DNA from: Bog-950 sp964620645
GTDB taxonomy: Bacteria > Bacteroidota > Bacteroidia > Chitinophagales > LD1
NCBI GenBank assembly: GCA_964620645.1
Contig: CAZUHU010000085.1
Location: 1 to 15,132, forward strand
Direction of reading: 5' to 3'
Length of the DNA stretch: 15,132 bases
Shown here: in pieces, positions 1 to 7,189 of the stretch
How positions within the stretch are numbered: the stretch's first letter is position 1
Layout: every line of letters begins with the position of its first letter
Program-made: the position numbers and the translations under genes
Notes under the pieces: model-generated
What the model saw: the letters and a program-made list of their open reading frames with translations, nothing else
The model's database searches: none
Told to the model about the DNA's origin: nothing

Positions 1-2
1 TT

Positions 3-740
3 CTTTTAAGCACGTACCTAAGCCGCAGGCAACAAAGCAAACTCATACTTATTTGTGGACGCATAGGCACTGACGAAGCCACTAAAATTCTGGATGAACT
101 GATTTGGAAAATGCCGTATGCACGCAGCGAGATTTTCCATGCCTTGCACCTGTGCGAGTTTAAGAGCCAGCCCCATAACCGCGATCAGCACCTTAACCTG
201 ATGACGCAATATGTGCAGGCAGGTATACGCACCTTGTTTATGTTAAAGGAAATTGAGAAGCACGATAAGGCACGGGTATTAGGCGATGCATTGCAGCTGG
301 AACTAAATGAGATTCGCGATTCGCTGTTGTTATTGTTTTCCTTCACCTTCGACAAGGAAAAGATGCTGAAAGCGAAAACGGCTTTTCAGCAGGGCCGTAA
401 GGAGGGTATAGCCAATGCGCTAGAGGTAATTGAAATTAAAGTGCCTAAGGAAATTTCGTTGCGCTTTAACCACCTGTTTGAAACCGGCACGGTGGAGGAA
501 AAATGCAATTCGTTAGCCGTATATTTTAAAGAGGAGTTTAGCTACAGGCAGGTGGTTGATGAAATATTGCATGATAAGGCATACCACTACCACCGCTGGA
601 CCAAAGCCGCAGCCCTGCACTCCATGATTTTTTATGAAATGGATGAAAAAATAGGTTGGCTTGAATTAGCTGCCGACAATCACGATACGTTATTACGCGA
701 AACCGCTCAAAAAATTCTTGCTGAAACTGTTCGATCATGA
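3..740 (+). CDS. HEAT-repeat C-terminal part of a probable MFS/nucleotide-transporter-like fusion protein (5' partial)
   Basis: The reading frame is open from the left edge of the window, so the 245 residues seen are only the C-terminal end; the ATG at 111 is probably internal. The visible part is all helical and amphipathic, with segments such as ALEVIEIKVPKEI and KAAALHSMIFYEM that look like HEAT-type repeats. From family knowledge, Bacteroidota encode roughly 1000-residue proteins with an N-terminal MFS or ATP/ADP-translocase-like membrane domain, a HEAT region of this kind and often a C-terminal cyclic-nucleotide-binding domain. Here the stop codon overlaps the start of a separate cyclic-nucleotide-binding gene (ATGA, 737-740), so the two are translationally coupled and probably act together. 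The membrane part lies outside the window, so the transporter assignment is inference. No soluble enzyme motif is visible. I am fairly sure of the HEAT character and less sure of the parent family. Confidence 0.65.
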   Translation, partial: LLSTYLSRRQQSKLILICGRIGTDEATKILDELIWKMPYARSEIFHALHLCEFKSQPHNRDQHLNLMTQYVQAGIRTLFMLKEIEKHDKARVLGDALQLELNEIRDSLLLLFSFTFDKEKMLKAKTAFQQGRKEGIANALEVIEIKVPKEISLRFNHLFETGTVEEKCNSLAVYFKEEFSYRQVVDEILHDKAYHYHRWTKAAALHSMIFYEMDEKIGWLELAADNHDTLLRETAQKILAETVRS

Positions 741-1198
741 GCTACCACCCACAGGAAACCCGCTTATTACTTATAGAAAAAGTGTTGCTGCTTAAATCGC
801 TAAGCATTTTTAGCGAAACGCCGGAAACCGTTTTGGCGGAGGTAGGAGAGATTTTGGAGGAAATGGATTTTGAAAAAGGCAAAGGCATTTTTGCCGAAGG
901 CGAGGTGGGCAACTGCATGTATATCATTTTTAAGGGGGAGGTTAAAATTCACAAGGGCGAGCAATTGCTTGCAGTGCTTAAGGAGAACGACTTTTTTGGA
1001 GAACTCTCCTTGCTGGATACTGAAACGCGTTCAGCCAGCGCCACGGCGCTTACAGATTTGCTATTACTTAAAATTGACCAGGAGCCTTTTTACGAATTGA
1101 TGGAAAGTCGCGTTGAGGTAGCAAGGGGTATAATACAAACCCTATGCAAACGTGTGCGCAGGCTTAATACGCAGCTGCAGGAAAAAAACGCAAAGTAA
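737..1198 (+). CDS. Stand-alone cyclic-nucleotide-binding (CNB/CAP_ED) domain protein
   Basis: This 153-residue protein is essentially one cyclic-nucleotide-binding domain. Residues 20-60 form the first beta-roll half (IFAEGEVGNCMYIIFKGEV, with the usual Gly turns). Residues 86-104 form the phosphate-binding cassette, FFGELSLLDTETRSASATA. Glu89 is expected to contact the ribose hydroxyl and Arg98 the cyclic phosphate, as in CRP and PKA regulatory subunits. Residues 112-150 make the C-terminal helix. There is no helix-turn-helix after the domain, so it is not a Crp/Fnr transcription factor. The start overlaps the stop of the upstream HEAT-repeat gene by ATGA. In related proteins this domain seems to be the fused C-terminus of that partner, so this could be a split version. 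It converges tail to tail, with a 4-bp gap, on the HD hydrolase and adenylate cyclase genes, which suggests cAMP as ligand (inference). Confidence 0.88.
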   Translation: MSYHPQETRLLLIEKVLLLKSLSIFSETPETVLAEVGEILEEMDFEKGKGIFAEGEVGNCMYIIFKGEVKIHKGEQLLAVLKENDFFGELSLLDTETRSASATALTDLLLLKIDQEPFYELMESRVEVARGIIQTLCKRVRRLNTQLQEKNAK

Positions 1199-1202
1199 AA
1201 AG

Positions 1203-1793
1203 TTAGCTTTCTTTCTCTACCAAGGCTGTAACCTCGGCCAGGTGCTTCTGCTTCAGCGCTTCGCGGTTTTTGCGGCAGAAAGCTGTATGATATTGATGGC
1301 TCTTTAAGAAATTCATTTGTATAATGTTCCACTGCCTTTCGCTTTCAACGTTAAGGTAGGTTTTAATCTCCTGGAATAGCGTATTACCTATCCTCCAGAA
1401 TTCATCGGTACCAAGATATTCAAGGTCGGCATCGGCAATTATATTCTCAAGCTTGTTGTTTGGCCTTTGCGGAATTTTGGTGGCCATAATCATGCCGCAA
1501 ACCTTTTCAACTTCATCAGGCTTAAAACCAAATTTTGGCAGTTCCTCACGCGCCATATCGCAGCCTATCTCCTCGTGGTTACGGTAAACTTTGGTAAAGC
1601 CGGAGTCGTGGTACAACACTGCCGTTTTAAGCAGTATCATTTCATCTTCGGTAATATTCTCGTCGCGGCCAATCATTTCAGCGCTGCGCAATACATCCTT
1701 GGTATGGTGCAAACCATGATAGTATAAATCCTTAGGCAGCTCAGCTTTTAACTTCCCAAGTATGTGCTCCTCTATTTCTTTATAGCGCTTCAT
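1203..1793 (-). CDS. HD-domain phosphohydrolase, candidate cyclic-nucleotide phosphodiesterase
   Basis: From the ATG at 1793 the protein has 196 residues; a TTG at 1805 would add four residues but has no better ribosome site. Metal-binding HD signatures are in order: YHGLHHTKDV (His26, His30), LYHDSGF (His62-Asp63), NHEEIG (His73) and IIADADLEYLG (Asp121/Asp123). The spacing and wording recall the class I cyclic-nucleotide phosphodiesterase core (YHNxxHAxDV, HD, NHH, ATD, CADLS): the segment before the last Asp reads IMATK. That resemblance, plus position as the last gene after two adenylate cyclases (33-bp gap), makes cAMP hydrolysis a reasonable inference. Other HD enzymes act on nucleotides or (p)ppGpp, so the substrate is open; there is no RelA/SpoT synthetase domain and no HD-GYP motif. 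No signal peptide is visible, so it should be cytosolic. Confidence 0.8.
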   Translation of the reverse strand: MKRYKEIEEHILGKLKAELPKDLYYHGLHHTKDVLRSAEMIGRDENITEDEMILLKTAVLYHDSGFTKVYRNHEEIGCDMAREELPKFGFKPDEVEKVCGMIMATKIPQRPNNKLENIIADADLEYLGTDEFWRIGNTLFQEIKTYLNVESERQWNIIQMNFLKSHQYHTAFCRKNREALKQKHLAEVTALVEKES

Positions 1794-1826
1794 CTGCCTC
1801 GTCAAAATAAAACTTTCGAAAAAAAA

Positions 1827-3110
1827 TCAGGCTATGGCTTTTTCCACGAAATACATGTCTATTTCCCCTTTATTCTTCGCCTCGTGCCTTCCCCTGTATA
1901 CGCAGGCAAACTTGTCCTTAACCAACTCATAGGTAGCGCCCGATATATTAATCTTTCCTGCCTCGCTCTCCTGCTGCATGCGCGCTGCCATGTTCACTGT
2001 ATCGCCCCAAATGTCATAGGCAAATTTCCTTATACCTATAACGCCGGCTATTAGTTGTCCTGTATGCATTCCAATACGAAATTCAAAGGTTTGCAGGCCC
2101 AATTTGGTTCTTTCAACGCGCAGATTTTCAATTTCCTGCATAAATTCAAGCGCAGCTTTTACCATAGCATGTGCACCTACTTCGTTTTTAGAAGGTACGC
2201 CACCGGCGCAAACGTATGCGTCACCGATCGTTTTGATCTTTTCGATGCCGTATTTTTCTATCACTTTGTCAAAGCGCTCGAAGTAAGCATCCAGGGCCTC
2301 AATCAATTGGTCCGGCGTAAGGCGCTCACTTATTTTGGTAAACTCTTTAATGTCGGCAAATAGCACTGTGGCGTTGCTGAAGTTGCGCGCCTGCGTTTTT
2401 CCACGGGCTTTTAGCTCGTGCATTATCTCTTCCGGCAGAATGTTCAGCAGTAATTCATCGCTGCGCTTCTTTTCTTCTTGTATTACGCGGTTCTTTTCGG
2501 CTAACTCGCGCAAGGTTTTTTGGCGGGCCAAAAACAGCACGGCTATTATAGAAAGCAGGGTTAGAGAAACTGCCGCTATGATGATGTAGAGGTTATTTTT
2601 TGCCTTTTGCGCATCCAATTCGCCTTTCTGCGCTTTAAAGGCAAGGTCTTTCAGTTCCTGGTCCTTGGTTAAAATTTTGATACTGTCTTCCTGGCGCTGC
2701 TTTTCCTGCATTATGCGCTTGTTGGTTACCTCTGCGGTTTGCAATAGCGAGTCAGTATAGGCTAACAGCCTTTTAGCAGAATCAATTTTCACCAACGTAG
2801 AGGCTAACTCTATCATTTTGCTCTCCAACTCGGCTTTGGCTTTTACGGCATCCTGCCGGGCTTTGGCAGCTTCCTGTTTGGAGGATTGTATTTCAAAATT
2901 CTTCTGTTGGTTTTCAGCATTCAGCTTTTTGATTTCCTGCTGAGAGTTTTGGTTGTTCCACTCCTGCTGCTGCTGAATCATCTTGTTTTCCTCCTGCATT
3001 TGCTTCTGCAGCTTCCGCATTTCTTCAAGCTGTTCCTTACTGCCTTGCGAGTAGGATAAACCTGTAAACACAGTTACCAGGAAGGATAATATCAAATATT
3101 TTTTTAGCAT
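1827..3110 (-). CDS. Membrane class III adenylate cyclase with coiled-coil extracytoplasmic region
   Basis: A 427-residue predicted adenylate cyclase (ATP to cAMP and pyrophosphate). The layout is: signal peptide or N-terminal anchor 1-22; a long Gln/Glu/Lys-rich coiled coil about 24-170; one membrane helix about 173-195; a linker with the DELLLNILPEEI motif about 218-229; cyclase domain 245-427. Catalytic residues are present: metal-binding Asp253 (FADI) and Asp297 (TIGDAY), adenine-selecting Lys293 and Asp366 (YDIWGD), and transition-state Asn373/Arg377 (VNMAAR). Lys plus Asp at the purine positions argues for ATP and against GTP, where Glu/Cys are usual. It starts 15 bp after the upstream cyclase gene ends, and the catalytic domains are close paralogues, so a tandem duplication is likely. 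The coiled coil, without TPRs, may dimerise the protein or replace the sensor. Confidence 0.92.
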   Translation of the reverse strand: MLKKYLILSFLVTVFTGLSYSQGSKEQLEEMRKLQKQMQEENKMIQQQQEWNNQNSQQEIKKLNAENQQKNFEIQSSKQEAAKARQDAVKAKAELESKMIELASTLVKIDSAKRLLAYTDSLLQTAEVTNKRIMQEKQRQEDSIKILTKDQELKDLAFKAQKGELDAQKAKNNLYIIIAAVSLTLLSIIAVLFLARQKTLRELAEKNRVIQEEKKRSDELLLNILPEEIMHELKARGKTQARNFSNATVLFADIKEFTKISERLTPDQLIEALDAYFERFDKVIEKYGIEKIKTIGDAYVCAGGVPSKNEVGAHAMVKAALEFMQEIENLRVERTKLGLQTFEFRIGMHTGQLIAGVIGIRKFAYDIWGDTVNMAARMQQESEAGKINISGATYELVKDKFACVYRGRHEAKNKGEIDMYFVEKAIA

Positions 3111-3125
3111 AATGTCAGCATAAAA

Positions 3126-5024
3126 TTAAAGAAGTCCCTCTACAAAATACATGTCAATTTGCCCTTTGTTTTTGGCTTCAATCTTACCGCGGTAGGTGCA
3201 ACGCACTTTATCTTTTACCAGCTCGTATGTTGAACCGCTGATATTTATTTTTCCTTCTTCGCCATGCTGCTCCATACGTGCAGCTACGTTAACCGTATCG
3301 CCCCATATATCGTATGCGAATTTGCGCAGGCCTACTATGCCTGCCACCAATGGGCCGGTGTGCACACCAATACGGATTTCAAAAAATATCTGCCCCTTCG
3401 CTTCGCGCTCTTTACGGGCCTGTTCCATAAACTGCTGCATTTCCAATGCGGCATGAATTACGTTGTTGGCATTATCAATATCCGGAACAGGCAGGCCACC
3501 TACACACAGGTAAGCATCGCCTATGGTTTTAATCTTCTCAATCTTATAGCGCGCCACTATTTCATCAAACTTTTTAAAGTAGTAGTCAATTTCTTCTACC
3601 AGTTTTTCAGGGCTCATTCTTTCAGCCGCTCCGGTAAAATTCTTAATGTCGGCAAACAGCACCGTGGCCCTTTCGTAGTTTTTAGCCTTAGAGTGACCGC
3701 TGGCTTTTAACTCGTTTGCTACTTCAACCGGCAGAATGTTCAGCAACAACTCATCCGATTTTTTCTTTTCGGCTGCAATAACTCTATTATCCTTACGCTT
3801 TTGAAAGAAAGCAAAAATGGACAGCCCGGCTATAATGGCCAATAAGCCAATACCAATTAACGATGCCTTCTTAACCATGTTTTGCCGTTCAATTTCCAGG
3901 TTAAGTTCTGCTTCGGTTGCCTGTTGTTTGGCCTTCTCTATCGCGCGTTCTTTTTCAAAGTTGGCCTGCAATTCAAGCTGGGTCAACTTCTTCGCCAACT
4001 CCTCGTTGTGGTTTGCTTCTGAAAGGTTATGGAATAAAACGTGGTAGTCTAACGCGCGGCCCTTATCTCCTTTGCCAAGGTAGGCGTAGTAAAGCACTTC
4101 AGCCGCATTTTTTTGCAACTGGGTTTCGCCTTTGGTTTTGCCTTCATCTAAACTTGTGGTGGCTAACTCAATAGCAACGTCCCATTCCTTATCGCGCAAT
4201 AAAATGGTGCTCATTAAAAGGCGGCTGTAGCTATAGGATGACATAGAACCGGTCTGCTGGAATAATTCCATAGCCTGCTGCACATAGGTCATTGCCGTTT
4301 TAGAATCGTTTCTTTCGTAGTAAATAGCCGCTAACTGCTGTAAGCAATTCGCCTGATTATTGACGTTACCCACTGCCACCGAGCCTTCAATAGATTCATT
4401 GAACTTAGCTATGGCATCATCAATCTGGCCTTTTTGGTAAGCCATATTAGCGAGGTCGAAATTGACGGTAGGATACCACTCCTTAAAGCCGGCTTCCTGC
4501 GCTGTTGCCAATGATTGTTGGTAGGCCTCAGTTGCCTTTACTTCCTCGCCAAGCGCTTCGTAAATAGAGCCTTTGCCATCCAGGGCGCGTGCAATATTCT
4601 TCTTGTCATTTATTTTCTGAGCTATTTCCAGCGCGTTTTGATAAAGGTCCAGCGCCTTGGCGTATTCGCCGTGGTTTAACTCAATAGTGGCTAACCAGTA
4701 TTTTGAGAAGGATAGATTGGAGGAATCCTTATTTGCCTCGGCCTTACCTATGGCTTGGCTAACAAGGCTTTTGGCATTTTCGTAATTATCAATTTTATAA
4801 TTGGCTACACCCATTAAGGCGGTAGCTTTTACCTCGCCGGTTTTATAGTTTAACTGAACAGCAGCAGTTTGAGCCTGGGTTGCCAGTGTTAAAGCTTCGG
4901 TAGGTTTTTGGTTAAGTTTCGATTCTGCTTGTTGGTTAAGGGCATCAACATCAGCTTGCGTTTGCGCAAATACAATAGCGGAAGCCATTACGACAAAAAA
5001 TACCGCCAGGGAAAAACGCTTCAT
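3126..5024 (-). CDS. TPR-sensor membrane adenylate cyclase (class III)
   Basis: A 632-residue predicted adenylate cyclase. Residues 1-20 are a signal peptide with a likely cut after VFA. Residues 25-340 hold a run of about seven TPR-like helix pairs (for example YAKALDLYQNALEIAQ at 121-136 and AMTYVQQAMELFQQTG at 244-259). A coiled coil follows at about 341-383, one membrane helix at about 387-407, the DELLLNILPVEV linker at 424-435, and the cyclase domain at about 452-632. Catalytic residues are Asp459 and Asp503 (metals), Lys499 and Asp572 (adenine selection), and Asn579/Arg583. The predicted topology puts the TPRs outside the inner membrane and the cyclase inside, so the TPRs may sense a periplasmic protein or peptide (inference). 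It is the first gene of a cyclase-cyclase-HD set. The 57 bp upstream show no convincing promoter or terminator. Confidence 0.94.
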   Translation of the reverse strand: MKRFSLAVFFVVMASAIVFAQTQADVDALNQQAESKLNQKPTEALTLATQAQTAAVQLNYKTGEVKATALMGVANYKIDNYENAKSLVSQAIGKAEANKDSSNLSFSKYWLATIELNHGEYAKALDLYQNALEIAQKINDKKNIARALDGKGSIYEALGEEVKATEAYQQSLATAQEAGFKEWYPTVNFDLANMAYQKGQIDDAIAKFNESIEGSVAVGNVNNQANCLQQLAAIYYERNDSKTAMTYVQQAMELFQQTGSMSSYSYSRLLMSTILLRDKEWDVAIELATTSLDEGKTKGETQLQKNAAEVLYYAYLGKGDKGRALDYHVLFHNLSEANHNEELAKKLTQLELQANFEKERAIEKAKQQATEAELNLEIERQNMVKKASLIGIGLLAIIAGLSIFAFFQKRKDNRVIAAEKKKSDELLLNILPVEVANELKASGHSKAKNYERATVLFADIKNFTGAAERMSPEKLVEEIDYYFKKFDEIVARYKIEKIKTIGDAYLCVGGLPVPDIDNANNVIHAALEMQQFMEQARKEREAKGQIFFEIRIGVHTGPLVAGIVGLRKFAYDIWGDTVNVAARMEQHGEEGKINISGSTYELVKDKVRCTYRGKIEAKNKGQIDMYFVEGLL

Positions 5025-5081
5025 TCACGCAATTTGTGGCAATATATGTATTCCGTAGTATTTCCGCAATACACCCACAAC

Positions 5082-5528
5082 TTATTGACGTTTAAAGAGA
5101 AAGGGAATTCGCAGCCGCTTACCATCGTGTTTGCCTTCGATATAGGCGCTTAAAGTATTGGGGTTTTTAAGCTTATAAACTATGCGCTGCGGAAAGTCGT
5201 GCGAGGGGTTTTCAGCAACAAAAGATGTTTCGGTAAAGGATACGATTTTAAACTCCACGGGTTTTGCGCCGTTTTGGTTAAGCACCGTGGGGATGTAATA
5301 GCAAGCGCCGTCTTTGTTAACCAGTTCAATGGTTTCGGTAAGGTTAAGCCGGCCCTGTTCATTTGCGCTGTAGCTGCTGCCGCGCGCTACGCTATCTGTA
5401 AAAGCCCATTGTTCTATATCGCCTGTATAGGTTTCTTTCCAGCTTCCTTGCAGCCATTTAAAGGTTGTCACGGAGGGTTGCTCTCCTGCCAAAAGCAAAA
5501 GAGCCAGAGCGGTAAACAGTATTTTCAT
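5082..5528 (-). CDS. Exported DUF6265-family protein of unknown function
   Basis: A 148-residue protein with an N-terminal hydrophobic signal (residues 1-15), then WLQGSW at 25-30 and ENPSHDFPQRIVY at 106-118, which I recognise as hallmarks of the DUF6265 family (a beta-rich, lipocalin-like fold is expected). No catalytic residues can be named. The start codon overlaps the stop of paaD by ATGA (5525-5528), so it is translationally coupled to the phenylacetyl-CoA epoxidase operon although nothing in the family links it to aromatic degradation. It may be a passenger, or it may bind a hydrophobic ligand in the envelope (speculative). It ends 57 bp before the adenylate cyclase set on the same strand. 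Confidence 0.8.
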   Translation of the reverse strand: MKILFTALALLLLAGEQPSVTTFKWLQGSWKETYTGDIEQWAFTDSVARGSSYSANEQGRLNLTETIELVNKDGACYYIPTVLNQNGAKPVEFKIVSFTETSFVAENPSHDFPQRIVYKLKNPNTLSAYIEGKHDGKRLRIPFLFKRQ

Positions 5529-6046
5529 TGTACGGGTTTAAACTGCTCAAAGCCCTGCTTACAGCTAAAACAAAAGCGTATAGCGCGGCAAAGGGTTGAA
5601 CCAAAAGAGGAACGGAGGGTAGTATCAGTACTGCCGCAGTGCGGGCAGCGAACACGGTCAAGCATTTCAAGGCTCAGTTCTTCATCCTTTAATAATGGCG
5701 GAGGGGCCAAGCCGAATTTTTCAAGCTTTATCCTGGCCTCGTCACTCATGCGGTCGCTGCTCCAGCGGTTTTCAAAATCTACTTTTACCTCTACAGCGGC
5801 AACGCCTGTTTTAAGCACCTCTTCTTCAATAGATTTTTTGATTACATGCAGGGCCGGGCAGCCAACAAAGGTTGGCATTATTACGATGTGGGCGCCATCA
5901 GGCTTAATTTCTACAGTGGATATCATGCCCATATCCACTACCGAAATTACAGGTATTTCGGGGTCCTTAACATTTTGCAATGCGGCCCATATCTCCTTTT
6001 CAGAAACAGCCTTTACTATGTGGGTTTCTGTTTCCATGTTTACCAT
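5525..6046 (-). CDS. paaD: PaaD, Fe-S/diiron maturation factor of phenylacetyl-CoA epoxidase
   Basis: A 173-residue PaaD. Residues 13-95 form a MIP18/DUF59-type domain, with DPEIPV at 28-33, VVDMGMI at 36-42 and a conserved Cys63 in TFVGCPAL. The C-terminus carries a zinc-ribbon-like pair, Cys134-x2-Cys137 (RCPHCG) and Cys159-x2-Cys162 (FCFSC), typical of PaaD/PaaJ. From family knowledge PaaD is needed for metal-centre maturation of the epoxidase or its reductase rather than for catalysis. The start at 6046 overlaps the end of paaC by 7 bp; a second ATG at 6037 (Met4) is an equally possible start. It overlaps the downstream DUF6265 gene by 4 bp, so the three genes are tightly coupled. Confidence 0.95.
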   Translation of the reverse strand: MVNMETETHIVKAVSEKEIWAALQNVKDPEIPVISVVDMGMISTVEIKPDGAHIVIMPTFVGCPALHVIKKSIEEEVLKTGVAAVEVKVDFENRWSSDRMSDEARIKLEKFGLAPPPLLKDEELSLEMLDRVRCPHCGSTDTTLRSSFGSTLCRAIRFCFSCKQGFEQFKPVQ

Positions 6047-6798
6047 TCAGCGGCAGGGTCAGTGCGCACTACTTCGCACATTTCGTCAAGCAGCGGCTTA
6101 AGATATTCTGAGTGGTAACCTCTTCTGCCACCTAAAGCTATTTTATCGTTGTTTGTAGCCGGTATTGTAAGATTAGCGGCTTGCAGTATGGGTGTGATTT
6201 TTGCCAGCCAGCGGTTTTGTAACTCTTCTTCACCGGCAAACGTGCCATCCTTAATCAGCTCGCTTTCCAGCTCGCTTTTTTCAAAAACACCCAGCGCCAA
6301 ATGCCAGCAATTGTTTAGTGCATTTTGCAAGCGTGCGTGGGCCTCTTCGGAACCCGCTGCCAACTGCTTCACAAAAGTATCGGCATGCATTACGTGGTAT
6401 TTTATTTCGCCCTTCACTTTTTTGGCTAATTGTGCTAATGGCTGAAAGCCTGATTCAGCAAGCATTTCATAACGAATAAGCTCGGCATGGTCGAACAGAA
6501 ACTGGCGAATAATGCTGAAGTCGTATTCACCAATAGGATACTCTACAAAATGGCAGCACTTCATGTCCTTTTCCCCGCGCATAAAACCCAGTTTATCAGG
6601 GTCTGCTTCACCTAAAACCTCATTCAATATTTTGTATAAAGCCAGGGCATGGCCTATTTTATCCTGCGCCATAGATGAAAACGCCAGGTCTTCCTCAAGC
6701 ATTGGGCCTATGCCGGTCCACTCGGAGTTGCGATGGCCGATAATTAAAGCATCGTCGGCCATTTTAAACAGCAGGTCTTTAGTTGCATTTATGTTCAT
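6040..6798 (-). CDS. paaC: PaaC, structural subunit of phenylacetyl-CoA 1,2-epoxidase
   Basis: A 252-residue ferritin-like helical protein of the PaaC type, the usual length for the family. It pairs with PaaA in the multicomponent monooxygenase that epoxidises the ring of phenylacetyl-CoA, and is regarded as structural rather than catalytic. The sequence agrees: the helix reading AQDKIGH (44-50) aligns with AQ-type DEVGH of PaaA, but Lys47 stands where PaaA has an iron-ligand Glu. GHRNSEWTGIGPMLEEDLA at 21-39 is the conserved N-terminal stretch. The gene starts 10 bp after paaB and overlaps paaD by 7 bp, in the standard A-B-C-D order. Confidence 0.95.
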   Translation of the reverse strand: MNINATKDLLFKMADDALIIGHRNSEWTGIGPMLEEDLAFSSMAQDKIGHALALYKILNEVLGEADPDKLGFMRGEKDMKCCHFVEYPIGEYDFSIIRQFLFDHAELIRYEMLAESGFQPLAQLAKKVKGEIKYHVMHADTFVKQLAAGSEEAHARLQNALNNCWHLALGVFEKSELESELIKDGTFAGEEELQNRWLAKITPILQAANLTIPATNNDKIALGGRRGYHSEYLKPLLDEMCEVVRTDPAAEW

Positions 6799-6808
6799 GG
6801 CAATAAGA

Positions 6809-7180
6809 TTAGTTGGTTGCTTTATTTTTTAATTGATATGCTTCAATACGGTCGCGCACTTTGTACGCTGCAGGGTCGCGGAAAACTTTTTCAGGCGTGG
6901 TTTCAAACATATCATCATCAGCAGGAGAGAAGGTGTAAACATCGCTGGTTTTAACTACCCAAAGATTGGCGGTTTTGCCACGGCGGCTGTATTGTTCCTT
7001 AGCAAAAACCAGCGCCAGTTCAGGCGAGGGCGCATGCACTATACCCACGTGTACAGCCTGTTTGCCGCGCTTGTCCTGGTGAAACACCTCATAGGTTACC
7101 AGGTGGCTGTTGGTTTGCACTTCTCCTTCTAATACTCTCTTCAGGTCTAACCTGTTTACTCTGGGGTCTAACGAGCTCAT
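6809..7180 (-). CDS. paaB: PaaB, small subunit of phenylacetyl-CoA 1,2-epoxidase
   Basis: A 123-residue PaaB, a little longer than the roughly 95-residue enterobacterial form because of an N-terminal extension (about residues 1-22). The core is recognisable: YEVFHQDKRGKQAVHVGIVH near 30-49, then APSPELALVFAKEQYSRRG, and LWVVKTSDV around 73-81. PaaB is thought to bridge PaaA-PaaC heterodimers into the larger complex. It lies 9 bp after paaA and 10 bp before paaC, so it is certainly in the same transcript. Confidence 0.95.
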   Translation of the reverse strand: MSSLDPRVNRLDLKRVLEGEVQTNSHLVTYEVFHQDKRGKQAVHVGIVHAPSPELALVFAKEQYSRRGKTANLWVVKTSDVYTFSPADDDMFETTPEKVFRDPAAYKVRDRIEAYQLKNKATN

Positions 7181-7189
7181 AACTTCAGT

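Noticed and set aside
737..1198. Crp/Fnr transcription factor
   Set aside because: The protein ends about 50 residues after the phosphate-binding cassette, with no helix-turn-helix.
1203..1805. TTG start at 1805 for the HD gene
   Set aside because: An ATG at 1793 keeps the whole HD core, and the TTG has no better ribosome site; I chose the ATG.
3264..3710. 148-residue open frame on the + strand
   Set aside because: It is antisense to the catalytic domain of an intact adenylate cyclase and looks like a composition shadow.
1827..5024. Guanylate cyclase activity for the two cyclases
   Set aside because: Both have Lys and Asp at the purine-selecting positions (KTIGD and YDIWG), the adenylate pattern; guanylate cyclases usually have Glu and Cys.
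5025..5081. Promoter or direct repeat (GTATTCCG / GTATTTCCG) ahead of the TPR cyclase
   Set aside because: No TAnnTTTG box is present, and the near-repeat is short and A/T-rich, so I could not support a regulatory call.
5199..6101. 300-residue open frame on the + strand
   Set aside because: It lies antisense over paaD and the DUF6265 gene, both with clear family motifs; the translation is Ser/Cys-rich and has no recognisable domain.
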